From positions 1,612,001 to 1,676,000 of the forward strand of contig NZ_AP023057.1 in assembly GCF_016629565.1 (NCBI RefSeq): a stretch of 64,000 bases of DNA, read 5' to 3'. Position numbers and translations under genes: made by a program. Shown here piece by piece: positions 1 to 11,212 of the stretch (positions are counted from its first letter, which is position 1; each line of letters starts with the position of its first letter). Below the pieces are notes generated by a model. The model worked only from the letters and a program-made list of their open reading frames with translations. It did not search any database and had not been told where the DNA came from. This stretch comes from Nitratiruptor sp. YY08-10 (GTDB lineage Bacteria; Campylobacterota; Campylobacteria; Campylobacterales; Nitratiruptoraceae).

Positions 1-39
1 AAACGTGCATAGGGCTCCTCTATTTTTTTCCTAATTATA

Positions 40-48
40 TGTTAGAAT
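40..48 (+). promoter_or_regulatory. Extended -10 promoter element before topA
   Basis: TG at 40-41 followed by TAGAAT at 43-48 gives an extended -10 element 27 bases before the topA start. No clear -35 hexamer is visible, which is usual in Campylobacterota promoters. The bases before it hold no gene that I can support. Confidence 0.5.
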
Positions 49-75
49 AGCGAAAAAAACAATTCAGGTTACTCA

Positions 76-2286
76 ATGGGAAAGAATCTAATTATCGTCG
101 AATCACCGGCAAAAGCAAGAACCATCAAAAATTTTTTAGGCAAAGAGTATGAAGTTATCGCCTCTAAAGGCCATATTCGGGATTTACCCAAAAGCAGTTT
201 CGGCATCAAGATAGAAGAGGATAAGTTCATCCCGCAATACCGTGTGGACAAAGAGCATTCTCAAATCACAAAACAGCTCAAAGAGCTGGCAAAAAAGGCA
301 GATAGAGTCTATATCGCAACGGATGAGGATCGAGAAGGAGAGGCTATCGGGTACCATATCGCCGAAGCAATCGGGAAAAAGCCCCAAGAACTTCCTCGTA
401 TCGTCTTTCACGAAATCACCAAGTCAGCTATCCAAAAGGCTCTGCAAAATCCAAGAACAATCGATATGAACAGGGTCAACGCCCAGCAAACAAGAAGGCT
501 TTTGGACCGAATTGTAGGTTACAAGCTCAGTCCGCTTCTTTCATCCAAAATCCAAAGAGGTCTGAGTGCCGGACGGGTTCAGAGTGCAGCGCTCAAACTC
601 GTGGTTGATCGAGAACGTGAGATACAAGCTTTCAAACCGCAAGAATACTGGAGCATTGATGCTGTTTTCAATGATACCATCGAAGCTGCTTTGCATGAAT
701 ATATGAACAAAAAAATCGGCAAGATGGATATCAAAAACGAAAACGAGGCAAAAGAGATTGTTGAAAGAGTCAAAAACGAATCTTTCGTCGTTGCCAAAAT
801 CGAAAAGAAAAAACGCATCACCAAATCGCCTGCTCCTTTTATGACTTCAACATTGCAACAAACCGCTTCCTCAAAGCTCGGATTTAGTCCTAAAAAGACG
901 ATGATGATAGCCCAAAAGCTTTATGAAGGTGTCCAGACACCAAAAGGTGTTACGGGAGTCATCACCTATATGCGAACAGACAGTCTCAATATCGCAAAAG
1001 AGGCGCAAGAGGCAGCAAGAGAGCTCATTAAAAAGCAGTTTGGAGAAGAGTATCTGCCAAAAACACCAAAGGTGTACGCAACAAAAAGCAAAGGGGCACA
1101 AGAGGCTCATGAGGCGATTCGTCCAACGATGCTCGATTTTACCCCTGAAGTGGCCAAAAACTATTTGAGCACCGATGAACTCAAACTCTATACCCTCATC
1201 TACAACCGCTTTCTTGCTTCTCAGATGGAAGATGCAATCTTTGAAACTCAAACGATCTATTTCAAAAGCCCAAGCGCCACTTTTAAAGCAACCGGAAGAA
1301 AACTCATTTTTGATGGCTTTTACAAAGTTTTGGGCAATGAGGATAAAGACAGACTCCTTCCAGACCTTAAAGAAGGAGAACCTGCCACACTCACCAAAAT
1401 AGAAGCCAACCAACACTTCACAGAACCCCCTGCCAGATTCACAGAAGCAAGTCTTATCAAAATGCTCGAGTCTCTTGGTATCGGACGACCATCTACCTAT
1501 GCACCGACTATTGCTCTTTTGCAGGCACGTAACTATATCGAGCTTGAAAAACGAGCTATCAAGCCTACTGAAACCGCTTTTAAGGTGATCGAAGTACTGG
1601 AAAAGCATTTCCCGGAAATCGTAGATAGCTCATTTACTGCAAAAATGGAAGAGGAACTGGATGAAATAGCCCAGGCAAAAAAAGATTGGCAAAAAGTATT
1701 GAAAGCCTTTTATGATCCTTTCATAGAACTGGTCGAAAAAGGCAAAAAAGAGATCAAAAGCCAAAAAGTTGCCATTCCGGTAGGAAGATCATGCCCAGAA
1801 TGCGGAGCAGAGCTTGTTAAAAGAAAGGGGCGTTTTGGAGAGTTTATCGCTTGCAGCGCCTTTCCGAAATGCAAATATACCGAACAGATAGAATCTGAAG
1901 AAAAAGAGCCCCAAGAGAGCAACGAAGTGTGTGAAAAGTGCGGTTCACCGATGGTTGTCAAGCAAGGACCTCGAGGATCGTTTTTGGCTTGCAGCGCCTA
2001 TCCAAAATGTAAAAATACCAAACCGTTAGCGAAAAATGAACCCAAAAAACTGGATGTGAAATGTCCTGAGTGCGGTGGAGAGATCGTTGAGCGATTCAGC
2101 AGACGCGGAAAATTTTATGGATGCTCCAATTATCCAAAATGTACATTCGTCTCAAAATTTGAGCCGGTCGACAAGCAGTGCAGCGAATGTGGATATATGA
2201 TGGCAAAACGCACATACCGCAATAAAGAGGTATATGAGTGCATCAAATGTAAACACAGAGAAGAGATTGGGCACGAGGAAAAATGA
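76..2286 (+). CDS. topA: DNA topoisomerase I
   Basis: Type IA topoisomerase (736 aa) that relaxes negatively supercoiled DNA through a transient 5'-phosphotyrosine break. The N-terminal TOPRIM domain carries the acidic DEDREG cluster at residues 83-88. The catalytic tyrosine lies in YMRTDS, at about residue 298. The C-terminus has four Cys4 zinc-ribbon units between about residues 570 and 730 (CPEC...CSAFPKC, CEKC...CSAYPKC, CPEC...CSNYPKC, CSEC...CIKC). Length and architecture fit bacterial TopA. The ATG at 76 has only a weak AGG upstream, but the MGKNLIIVESPAKA opening is the conserved family start. The next gene starts inside the stop region, so the two are translationally coupled. Confidence 0.97.
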   Translation: MGKNLIIVESPAKARTIKNFLGKEYEVIASKGHIRDLPKSSFGIKIEEDKFIPQYRVDKEHSQITKQLKELAKKADRVYIATDEDREGEAIGYHIAEAIGKKPQELPRIVFHEITKSAIQKALQNPRTIDMNRVNAQQTRRLLDRIVGYKLSPLLSSKIQRGLSAGRVQSAALKLVVDREREIQAFKPQEYWSIDAVFNDTIEAALHEYMNKKIGKMDIKNENEAKEIVERVKNESFVVAKIEKKKRITKSPAPFMTSTLQQTASSKLGFSPKKTMMIAQKLYEGVQTPKGVTGVITYMRTDSLNIAKEAQEAARELIKKQFGEEYLPKTPKVYATKSKGAQEAHEAIRPTMLDFTPEVAKNYLSTDELKLYTLIYNRFLASQMEDAIFETQTIYFKSPSATFKATGRKLIFDGFYKVLGNEDKDRLLPDLKEGEPATLTKIEANQHFTEPPARFTEASLIKMLESLGIGRPSTYAPTIALLQARNYIELEKRAIKPTETAFKVIEVLEKHFPEIVDSSFTAKMEEELDEIAQAKKDWQKVLKAFYDPFIELVEKGKKEIKSQKVAIPVGRSCPECGAELVKRKGRFGEFIACSAFPKCKYTEQIESEEKEPQESNEVCEKCGSPMVVKQGPRGSFLACSAYPKCKNTKPLAKNEPKKLDVKCPECGGEIVERFSRRGKFYGCSNYPKCTFVSKFEPVDKQCSECGYMMAKRTYRNKEVYECIKCKHREEIGHEEK

Positions 2287-2780
2287 AAATAGGAATTATC
2301 TCAGATACGCATAATAGAGTGGATTTTACAAAAGAAGCAGTAGAAAAGTTGAAAAGCTTTGAGATTGCTTATCTCATTCATGCAGGCGATATTGGCGAAG
2401 AGGTGTGTCAATACCTTGATGGCTTAGATATTCCTGTCATCGCTGTTTATGGCAATACAGACTCGGCGCATCTATTTGAAATGTATCCACACGTCAATCT
2501 TCAAAAACAGCCCTACTATTTTACAATTGAAAATACCACATTCAAACTGATGCACCAGCCATACTATCTCACCCCGGATAGTGATATAGTCATTTATGGT
2601 CATCTGCACGAATTCGAATGCCAGAAGGCAAAAGCGCTCTTTCTCAATCCAGGAGAAGTGTGTGCAAGGGAGAAACCCCGTATCGAATCGGCTCTTTTGG
2701 AGCTTGAGTCACGAAATGTTTTTTATATATACAAAGATTTGGAAAAAAATAGCTGGATGGAAGAGAGGGTTTGTGCATGA
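2283..2780 (+). CDS. YfcE/MJ0936-type metallophosphoesterase
   Basis: Small calcineurin-like phosphodiesterase (165 aa). The metal-binding motifs are in order: GIISDTHN near residue 4, HAGDIG near 38, YGNTDS near 58, and IYGHLHEF near 106. A late Asn/Gly motif (FLNPGE) is also present. This matches the single-domain YfcE/MJ0936 family, whose members hydrolyse phosphodiesters in vitro but mostly lack a settled physiological substrate. It overlaps topA by 4 bases (ATGA) and overlaps the bioB start, so topA, this gene and bioB probably share one transcript. Confidence 0.85.
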   Translation: MKIGIISDTHNRVDFTKEAVEKLKSFEIAYLIHAGDIGEEVCQYLDGLDIPVIAVYGNTDSAHLFEMYPHVNLQKQPYYFTIENTTFKLMHQPYYLTPDSDIVIYGHLHEFECQKAKALFLNPGEVCAREKPRIESALLELESRNVFYIYKDLEKNSWMEERVCA

Positions 2781-3616
2781 AAGTCTATTTGTGTGCTATT
2801 AGCAATATCAGCAGTGGTGTGTGTGCTGAGGATTGCAAGTTTTGTACCCAAAGCACCAAGTATAGAGCCGATATCCCAAGATATAAATATAAACCAATCG
2901 AAATGATCGTCGAGGAGGCAAAAAAAGCAAAAGCGGCAAAGGCTATTGGATTTTGTTTGGTAACGGCTGGGAAAGGCATCGATGACAAAATTCTCGATTT
3001 CGTTACACAAGTGGCCAGCGCCGTTAAAAAAGAGGTACCCGATATCAGTCTTATAGGCTGCAACGGTACGGCTGAGGTATGGCAGCTCAAAGAGCTCAAA
3101 CGTGCCGGCATCGACAACTACAACCACAACCTCGAAACGGCAAAAAGCCACTACTCTTCTATCTGCTCAACGCACAGCTGGGAGGAGCGATATCAAACCT
3201 GTCTCAATGCAAAAGAAGCAGGACTCAATCTTTGTACAGGAGGTATCTTCGGTCTGGGAGAGACAGATAAACAAAGGGAAGAATTTATAGAGCAAATAGC
3301 AAGCCTGAAGCCTATGAGTATTCCCATCAATTTTTATCATCCCAATACAGCGCTTCCTCTGCCACAGAGAGTTGTTGAGCCATCTGAAGCACTTTCTATT
3401 ATCCAGACTATGAGAAAAAGAGTTCCAGATGCTATGATTATGGTGGCAGGTGGAAGAGAGTTGGTTTTTGGCGAACGGTGGCCAGAAATCTTAGATGCCG
3501 GGGCAAACGCCATCGTCATCGGTGACTACCTCACAACGAAAGGTGAACGTCCGGATAAAGATATCCAAACGTTGCAAAAACTCGGAATTGAAATAGCCAC
3601 CAGCTGTCATGAATGA
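2777..3616 (+). CDS. bioB: Biotin synthase
   Basis: Radical-SAM enzyme (279 aa) that inserts sulfur into dethiobiotin to make biotin. The 4Fe-4S/SAM motif CAEDCKFC (C-x3-C-x2-C) lies near residues 16-23, preceded by SNISSG. Later family motifs include NHNLET, the GIFGLGET stretch and IPINFYHP. The protein is about 279 aa, shorter than the roughly 340-residue E. coli enzyme but typical of the short epsilonproteobacterial form. I start it at the ATG at 2777, which overlaps the previous stop as ATGA, rather than at the upstream TTG. It overlaps the antiporter start by 8 bases. Confidence 0.93.
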   Translation: MKVYLCAISNISSGVCAEDCKFCTQSTKYRADIPRYKYKPIEMIVEEAKKAKAAKAIGFCLVTAGKGIDDKILDFVTQVASAVKKEVPDISLIGCNGTAEVWQLKELKRAGIDNYNHNLETAKSHYSSICSTHSWEERYQTCLNAKEAGLNLCTGGIFGLGETDKQREEFIEQIASLKPMSIPINFYHPNTALPLPQRVVEPSEALSIIQTMRKRVPDAMIMVAGGRELVFGERWPEILDAGANAIVIGDYLTTKGERPDKDIQTLQKLGIEIATSCHE

Positions 3617-4772
3617 AATTCACATTATCCTTGTCGTCTCCTTAATTATTTTTACATCCCCTTTTATATCCAAAATAACAAGACTCCCGACCTCGGTCGT
3701 AGAGATCGCTCTTGGCACCATTTTTGGAGCATTGGGACTGCTATCGCATGTAGCACTGTTTGAACTGGTCGCAGAGTTTGGCTTTTTGTATCTTATGTTT
3801 TTGGCCGGGCTTGAAGTGGATCTCAAAGAGCTCTTTTCCTTAGAAAAATCCATCATCAAACGTGGTATTGTCTATATCGCTCTACTCTATCTTTTCTCCT
3901 TTTTGCTCGTTCGATACAGCGGTCTTGCGGATATCTATATTGCCATATTTCCATTGATCTCTGTAGGATTGATCGCCGCTTTGAAAAAAGAGTATGGCAA
4001 AGGGGTCTCCTGGCTCAATCTCTCCATGGCCATCGGAAGCCTTGGAGAAGTTGTCTCCATTACCGTTTTAACCATTATGAGTGCTGTGATGGAGTTTGGA
4101 CTGGGAAAACAGTTTTATGAAAGTATTTTTATCTTGTCGCTTTTTCTCCTGCTTACAATGCTTACTTTTAAACTGCTTCAAGTTCTTTTTTGGTGGTATC
4201 CTGAACTCAAAACCACACTCATGCCCCGCATCGATACAGAAGAGCAGGATATTCGACTCTCTATGGCACTTCTTTTTACTTTTATCGCCATTATGATCTA
4301 TCTGCATCTTGAAGTTGCTTTTGGAGCGTTTATCGCCGGTATCATCATCGCCACCTTTTTCGAGCACAAAAAGACACTGCCCCATAAACTCTCTTCTTTT
4401 GGATTTGGATTTTTGGTACCGATATTTTTTATCTTTACTGGCAGCAGTTTCAAAATCGAAGCTCTATTCATGAAAGGAATGGTTGTCAACGCACTTTTTA
4501 TCACTCTTGCGATGATAGGGGTACGATTTCTTGGCTCCATTGCTTTTTATCGCTTTTTTTCACTAAAAGAAGGCATACTCTACGCACTTTCACACTCTAT
4601 GCCTCTCACACTTCTTGTTGCGATCGCTACGATAGCGTTGCATACGAAAGTTTTAGGAAAAGAGGCCTATTTGACGCTCATCTTGGCAAGTATCATCGAA
4701 GTTTTGATTGTCATGATAGCAATTCGCTGGATCGTCAAATTTACTTACAAGAAACCAGATACCCCTCATTAG
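3609..4772 (+). CDS. CPA2-family cation:proton antiporter (Kef/NapA-like membrane domain)
   Basis: Integral membrane protein (387 aa) with about 11-12 hydrophobic helices and the Na+/H+ exchanger (CPA2) pattern: an early P-rich helix (LPTSVVEIALG), the loop FLAGLEVDLKEL, and a half-site near GAFIAGIII. It should exchange Na+ or K+ for H+ across the inner membrane. It lacks the C-terminal TrkA/RCK domain of KefB/KefC, so it is a minimal exchanger and ion specificity cannot be read. Its 3' end overlaps the oppositely oriented AMIN-domain gene by 32 bases. Confidence 0.8.
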   Translation: MNEIHIILVVSLIIFTSPFISKITRLPTSVVEIALGTIFGALGLLSHVALFELVAEFGFLYLMFLAGLEVDLKELFSLEKSIIKRGIVYIALLYLFSFLLVRYSGLADIYIAIFPLISVGLIAALKKEYGKGVSWLNLSMAIGSLGEVVSITVLTIMSAVMEFGLGKQFYESIFILSLFLLLTMLTFKLLQVLFWWYPELKTTLMPRIDTEEQDIRLSMALLFTFIAIMIYLHLEVAFGAFIAGIIIATFFEHKKTLPHKLSSFGFGFLVPIFFIFTGSSFKIEALFMKGMVVNALFITLAMIGVRFLGSIAFYRFFSLKEGILYALSHSMPLTLLVAIATIALHTKVLGKEAYLTLILASIIEVLIVMIAIRWIVKFTYKKPDTPH

Positions 4773-5229
4773 TTTTTACAATCTTTTTAGCACACGCTTT
4801 TTTGAGTTGCAATGCTATACGAAAATAGTCTTTGTGCGACCCGGCAGCTATGTCTACAAAAAGATCGGATGTTTTTACCTTTTGTTTGACAGTACGAAAA
4901 CTTTTGTTACCGGCAAAATCAAGGACCAGTTTTTTCGGTTTTGTCGTAAAAAAGGATCGAATCAGTTTTGATTGGGTTTTGATTAGCAAATGATCGGTAT
5001 AGATATAGATGGTTGCAGGTTTGATGACGAGCTTGAGCAGCTCTTTTTGAACGCTTTTTTGCTTGGAAGAGTGGAGCACTTTTTTTGGAAGATTCTTTTT
5101 CACAGCGTTGGGAGTCTGGTCAACACTCCTTGGTATTTCAGAAGTTTTTTTGGGCAATTCATTGGGTAGAAAAAAGGGGTTTTCCCGAGCCAACAGCATC
5201 ACAGGAATCAAAAGAAGTAGACGTTTCAT
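4741..5229 (-). CDS. Secreted AMIN-domain protein
   Basis: 162-aa protein with an N-terminal hydrophobic export signal (MKRLLLLIPVMLLA). A low-complexity Lys/Pro linker follows, then a C-terminal AMIN-like beta domain from about residue 85, with pattern ATIYIYTDHLLIKT, KLVLDFAGNK and FRIALQLKK. AMIN domains target periplasmic proteins such as amidases and secretins to the envelope or peptidoglycan. No amidase domain is attached. The recA-eno-(FtsB-like)-this order matches Campylobacter jejuni Cj1673c to Cj1670c as I recall it, where the last gene encodes a periplasmic glycoprotein. Start ATG at 5229 overlaps the upstream gene by 4 bases. Confidence 0.7.
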   Translation of the reverse strand: MKRLLLLIPVMLLARENPFFLPNELPKKTSEIPRSVDQTPNAVKKNLPKKVLHSSKQKSVQKELLKLVIKPATIYIYTDHLLIKTQSKLIRSFFTTKPKKLVLDFAGNKSFRTVKQKVKTSDLFVDIAAGSHKDYFRIALQLKKACAKKIVKTNEGYLVSCK

Positions 5230-5495
5230 TCGGTAGGCTCCAACTCTTTTAGTTCGAAATACTCTTTTTGTAGTCTCGCATTTTCGGCCTTTAGATATTT
5301 GATGCTTCTCTCCAGGTTTTTTTGCGTTACATTGAGCTGAAACAGCACTTCCAAAGAGTTCGTCCCAAAAAGCAAAAATCCGATATACACCGCAACTGCA
5401 CTGACAATGCCAAGTATCAGCAAATATCGGCCAATTGCGGCCAGAAGGCCTTTGCCGTTTAAGGAGTCGATGAGCTCCTCATGTCGTTTGGCCAT
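5226..5495 (-). CDS. FtsB/DivIC-like small coiled-coil membrane protein
   Basis: 89-aa bitopic protein. It has a short cytoplasmic N-terminus (MAKRHEELIDSL), one transmembrane helix at about residues 18-42, then a heptad-rich segment (about 50-80) ending in acidic residues. Size, topology and coiled coil match the FtsB/DivIC septum-initiator family, which joins the FtsQLB division subcomplex. It sits 3 bases after eno, as FtsB does in many Proteobacteria (eno-ftsB). The family call rests on architecture and position, because sequence similarity at this length is weak. Confidence 0.65.
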   Translation of the reverse strand: MAKRHEELIDSLNGKGLLAAIGRYLLILGIVSAVAVYIGFLLFGTNSLEVLFQLNVTQKNLERSIKYLKAENARLQKEYFELKELEPTE

Positions 5496-5498
5496 CGG

Positions 5499-7809
<2,311 letters not shown>

Positions 7810-7886
7810 AGACCCCTCTTGAAATATTTTTGAACATTTTAGCTTTTTTTAAGTAAAATATCCATAAAAATTTTAGAAAGGCTCTA

Positions 7887-8750
7887 ATGTCCACCTATAC
7901 CGTCGCCCACTCACCCGATGCAGATGATATCTTTATGTTCTATGCCATCAAATTTGGCTGGATCAGCTCCAAAGAGATCAGGTTTGAAAACATAGCCCTC
8001 GATATTGAAACCCTCAATGAAAAAGCCTTGGAAAATTTTTACGATATTACCGCTATCAGCTTTGCGCTCTATCCAAAAATCAGAAACGAATATGCTCTTT
8101 TGAAAACAGCGGTTAGCTTCGGACAAGAGTATGGACCGAAACTAATCAAAAAAAAGGGCAAACGACTCAAAAAAAATTTCAAGGTGGCCTTGAGCGGCCG
8201 ATACACCACCAACGCCATGCTCTTTCGTATCGCCTATCCTGAAGCAAGACCGGTTTATATGAATTTTTTAGAGATTGAACAAGCTGTTTTGGATGGAAAA
8301 GTAGATGCGGGCGTACTTATTCACGAGTCGATTTTGGATTTTGATGAGAGCCTGGAAGTAGAAAGGGAAATTTGGGATATCTGGATAGAGCTAGCCAAAA
8401 AGGAGCTGCCATTGCCTCTTGGCGGTATGGCTTTAAGACGTTCCATCCCCCTCAATAAAGCGATTGAAAGCGAAAGGATGCTTATCAAAGCCGTGGAAGT
8501 CGCCCATAATCACGGCAAACTCCTTTCCCGTATGCTTCTAGAGAGAAATCTCGTTCGCGTGGATGACAAGCAGCTCGAAAAATATCTGAGCCTTTATGCC
8601 AATGAACACTCTATCGAAATGAATGAAACGCAATATGAAGCGCTTGATACCCTCTTTGCCATAGGGTATGAACATGGGTTGTATGACTGTCCCATTCGCA
8701 CAAAAGATTTTCTCATTCCCACCGAGTATAAAAAGCTTAGATTCAGTTGA
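7887..8750 (+). CDS. mqnD: 1,4-dihydroxy-6-naphthoate synthase (futalosine menaquinone pathway)
   Basis: 287-aa member of the MqnA/MqnD periplasmic-binding-protein-fold enzymes, opening with the characteristic YTVAHSPDADDIFMF. MqnD converts cyclic dehypoxanthinyl futalosine to 1,4-dihydroxy-6-naphthoate in the futalosine route to menaquinone, which Campylobacterota use instead of the MenF-MenB route. Other family segments are TAVSFGQEYGP, LSGRYTTNAML, DAGVLIHES and LPLPLGGMALRR. It is divergent from recA across 77 bases. AGAAAGGC precedes the ATG. Confidence 0.9.
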   Translation: MSTYTVAHSPDADDIFMFYAIKFGWISSKEIRFENIALDIETLNEKALENFYDITAISFALYPKIRNEYALLKTAVSFGQEYGPKLIKKKGKRLKKNFKVALSGRYTTNAMLFRIAYPEARPVYMNFLEIEQAVLDGKVDAGVLIHESILDFDESLEVEREIWDIWIELAKKELPLPLGGMALRRSIPLNKAIESERMLIKAVEVAHNHGKLLSRMLLERNLVRVDDKQLEKYLSLYANEHSIEMNETQYEALDTLFAIGYEHGLYDCPIRTKDFLIPTEYKKLRFS

Positions 8751-8761
8751 GACACTTTACA

Positions 8762-9796
8762 ATGCATAATATGAAACAATATGATTTACTAAAAGATTTT
8801 CGTAACAAAATAATTAAATTTTCTATCATTCTTACTATCGTCGTTATCATCACCAGTATTTTTATCCACACACTATCACACTCTAAACATCTTAGTTCCT
8901 TTCTAGTATTCGATTTTTTCGCTCTTATAACTCTTGGTATAACGCTTTTTCTTTTCGAAAAGAAATTAGAGTTTTTGTCACTTTTTTTGATCGGCAACTA
9001 TATAATTTTAATCTCGCTTGTCTATTTTGTCACCAAGTATGAGTTTAATCCTTATGCTATTGTTTGGTATCCTCCTATCGCCATGTCAGCCATGATTCTT
9101 GCCAGGTTGAAAATTGGTACACTCATCACTTTCATCACTTTGGCTGCTGCAATATCACTTTTTCACACCACTATTCCGTACATACAAGCTTCCATATATC
9201 TTTCTATTATTGCTGCAGCTCTTTTTGGATGGATTATAGAACAGAAACTATTCGAATTTGCACAAAAATATCAACAAATTACTGAAAATCTTTACAAACT
9301 CTCTACAACAGATCCCTTGACTCAGCTCTATAATCGCCGTTTTTTTTTCGAAGAGTGCACGAAAAAGATCAATCTGGCAAAACGCAAATCTCTTCCAATC
9401 GCCCTGCTTTCCATAGACTTAGACCATTTTAAGCAGATCAATGACCAATTTGGTCATGCCAAAGGTGATGAGATTCTTACCAGTTTCGCCAAAATTTTAC
9501 AAAAGAGTTTGCGGGGGTACGACATCGTCGCACGTATGGGTGGCGAAGAGTTTGCCGTATGTATCATCGATGAAAATTTGAACAACGTACGATTCATAGC
9601 CAACAAAATTTTAGAAAATATTCGAAAAATTGAGGTCGCTCCATCAAACAACCTCAGTGTCAGCATTGGCATAGCTTTTTCAAAACCCCATGAAGACACC
9701 AATTTGCAACAGCTACTGGTACAAGCGGATAAAGCACTGTATCGTGCTAAAGAGCGTGGACGAGATCGGATCGAGGTTTATGAAGAAAAAAATTGA
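8762..9796 (+). CDS. Membrane-anchored diguanylate cyclase (GGDEF)
   Basis: 344-aa protein with about five to six transmembrane helices in the first 170 residues and a C-terminal GGDEF domain. The active site is GGEEF in ARMGGEEFAV, and the inhibitory I-site RGYD lies five residues before it, so it should make cyclic di-GMP under product feedback. The substrate-binding stretch TDPLTQLYNRRFF and IDLDHFKQIND are intact. The N-terminal region has no recognised ligand-binding domain. I start at ATG 8762; a TTG at 8747 and an ATG at 8771 are also possible. Its end overlaps the murB start by 17 bases. Confidence 0.88.
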   Translation: MHNMKQYDLLKDFRNKIIKFSIILTIVVIITSIFIHTLSHSKHLSSFLVFDFFALITLGITLFLFEKKLEFLSLFLIGNYIILISLVYFVTKYEFNPYAIVWYPPIAMSAMILARLKIGTLITFITLAAAISLFHTTIPYIQASIYLSIIAAALFGWIIEQKLFEFAQKYQQITENLYKLSTTDPLTQLYNRRFFFEECTKKINLAKRKSLPIALLSIDLDHFKQINDQFGHAKGDEILTSFAKILQKSLRGYDIVARMGGEEFAVCIIDENLNNVRFIANKILENIRKIEVAPSNNLSVSIGIAFSKPHEDTNLQQLLVQADKALYRAKERGRDRIEVYEEKN

Positions 9797-10553
9797 TTTT
9801 GCCAAGTATAGTTCCATTAAAATAGGCCCCATAGCAGATGTCGAGCTGATTGAACAGATCGATCCAAAATTTGAAGAGTACTTTTTGATCGGCGGAGCCA
9901 ACAATCTTTTAGTCTCACAAAATCCTCCAAGACTCGCCAGTCTCTCAAAAGCTTTCGACTATATCCGAATCGATGGGGACAAACTCAAAATTGGTGCTGC
10001 AACACCAACCGGAAAAGTAGTCTCTTTTTGCAAAAAACATGATATTGGCGGATTTGAGTTTTTGAGCAAGCTTCCCGGAACCATCGGGGGTGCCGTGAAG
10101 ATGAATGCGGGTGTCAAGGAGTATGAAATAAAAAACCTTTTGCTAGGTATCGAAACAGCTAAAGGCTTTCTTCCAGCAAAGGCTCTTGGTTTAAGCTACC
10201 GAAAAAGTAGTATCAACACCATTATCTATGAAGCGGTGTTTCATATCGAAAAAGGCTATGATGAAGCTCTTCGCCAAAAACTGCTGTCACTTCGATCCAA
10301 TCAGCCAAAGGAGCCAAGTGCTGGAAGTGTTTTTAAAAATCCACCTGGTGAATATGCTGGAAGGCTTATTGAAGCTGTAGGTCTTAAAGGCAAGCGGATC
10401 GGTGATATGGCTTTTAGTCCTGTACATGCCAATTTTTTGATCAATTACGGCAAAGGTACCTTTGCAGAAGCAGTGAAACTCATCACGATCGCAAAAGAGA
10501 AAGTTTTACAAAAATATGGAATTGTTTTAGAAGAAGAAGTGATCATCGTTTAG
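9780..10553 (+). CDS. murB: UDP-N-acetylenolpyruvoylglucosamine reductase
   Basis: FAD-dependent enzyme (257 aa) that makes UDP-N-acetylmuramic acid for peptidoglycan. Visible motifs are the FAD-binding LIGGANNLLVS, GFEFLSKLPGTIGGAVKMNAG, LSYRKSS with its active-site neighbourhood, and PSAGSVFKNP with the catalytic serine. At 257 aa it is of the short type common in Campylobacterota. The start at 9780 (MKKKIDFAKYSS) lies inside the end of the upstream cyclase gene, which implies translational coupling of a signalling gene with a wall gene. Confidence 0.93.
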   Translation: MKKKIDFAKYSSIKIGPIADVELIEQIDPKFEEYFLIGGANNLLVSQNPPRLASLSKAFDYIRIDGDKLKIGAATPTGKVVSFCKKHDIGGFEFLSKLPGTIGGAVKMNAGVKEYEIKNLLLGIETAKGFLPAKALGLSYRKSSINTIIYEAVFHIEKGYDEALRQKLLSLRSNQPKEPSAGSVFKNPPGEYAGRLIEAVGLKGKRIGDMAFSPVHANFLINYGKGTFAEAVKLITIAKEKVLQKYGIVLEEEVIIV

Positions 10554-10569
10554 GGGAAAAACCCCTAAA
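10549..10569. terminator. Hairpin between convergent murB and tpx
   Basis: TTTAGGGG at 10549-10556, a 5-base A loop, then CCCCTAAA at 10562-10569 form a perfect 8-bp stem. It lies exactly between the ends of two convergent genes. The murB stop codon is inside the left arm. T-tracts on either side are poor (GTTTTATG on the plus strand), so it may work as a shared, weak bidirectional terminator or mRNA 3' stabiliser. Confidence 0.55.
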
Positions 10570-10572
10570 GTT

Positions 10573-11088
10573 TTATGCAGCTGCCGCTTTTTTTGCAGCT
10601 TCCAAAGCCTCTTCGTAGTTTGGCTCTTCAGTGATTTCTGGAACAAGCTGTTTATACACAACATTTCCGTCTTTATCGATAATGAAAATTGCTCTTGCAA
10701 GGATTCCTTTGAGTGGCCCTTCTGCAATCACAACGCCATATTTTTCACCAAAATCTCTGTTTCTATAGTCACTTGCAACAGTTAGGTTTTCAACACCTTC
10801 AGTCGAACAGAATCTTTTGCTTGCGAACGGAAGGTCCATGGATACTACAGTAACATCAACGCCTTCAATGTTTGAAGCTTCTTCGTTGAATTTTCTTGTT
10901 TCAGTAGCACACACTGGAGTGTCAAGAGATGGAACTACAACGATCATCTGTACGTTCCCTTGTGCACCACCCACTTTTTTCTCTTCAAGACCTGTTGTAA
11001 CAACAGTAGCCTCAGGAGCTTTATCTCCTACGTTTACTTCATTTCCTTCCAAATTTACTGGATTTCCTTTTAGTGTAACAGTTGCCAT
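10573..11088 (-). CDS. tpx: Thiol peroxidase (atypical 2-Cys peroxiredoxin)
   Basis: 171-aa Tpx that reduces hydrogen peroxide and alkyl hydroperoxides with thioredoxin. The peroxidatic Cys is in PSLDTPVCATETRKFN (about residue 60), and the resolving Cys is in ASKRFCSTEGVEN (about residue 94). Core motifs KGNPVNLEG, GDKAPEAT and FIIDKDGNVVYKQLVPEI are present. The start is ATG 11088, preceded by AGGAGG eight bases upstream; an in-frame TTG six bases earlier is less likely. It appears monocistronic. Confidence 0.95.
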   Translation of the reverse strand: MATVTLKGNPVNLEGNEVNVGDKAPEATVVTTGLEEKKVGGAQGNVQMIVVVPSLDTPVCATETRKFNEEASNIEGVDVTVVSMDLPFASKRFCSTEGVENLTVASDYRNRDFGEKYGVVIAEGPLKGILARAIFIIDKDGNVVYKQLVPEITEEPNYEEALEAAKKAAAA

Positions 11089-11212
11089 ATGCAACCTCCT
11101 TTTTCATTTTTTATTTTGGAGCAGATGCTCATAAAGAAATTATAGCTCAAATAAGACAAATTTTCTCTCATTTTTTCTTTGAAGAGAGAATGGCGGCCAA
11201 TATGTTACCTTT

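Noticed and set aside
871-1608. Minus-strand open frame of 245 codons inside topA
   Set aside because: topA is unambiguous across this span; the antisense frame is Cys/Phe-rich and shows no protein pattern.
4741-4772. Antiporter and AMIN genes overlapping tail to tail by 32 bases as a sign of a misplaced stop
   Set aside because: Both reading frames end naturally with family-like C-termini; convergent overlaps of this size occur in compact genomes.
7810-7886. LexA-type SOS box before recA
   Set aside because: No CTGT-N8-ACAG or similar symmetric site is present in the recA-mqnD gap, which agrees with Campylobacterota biology.
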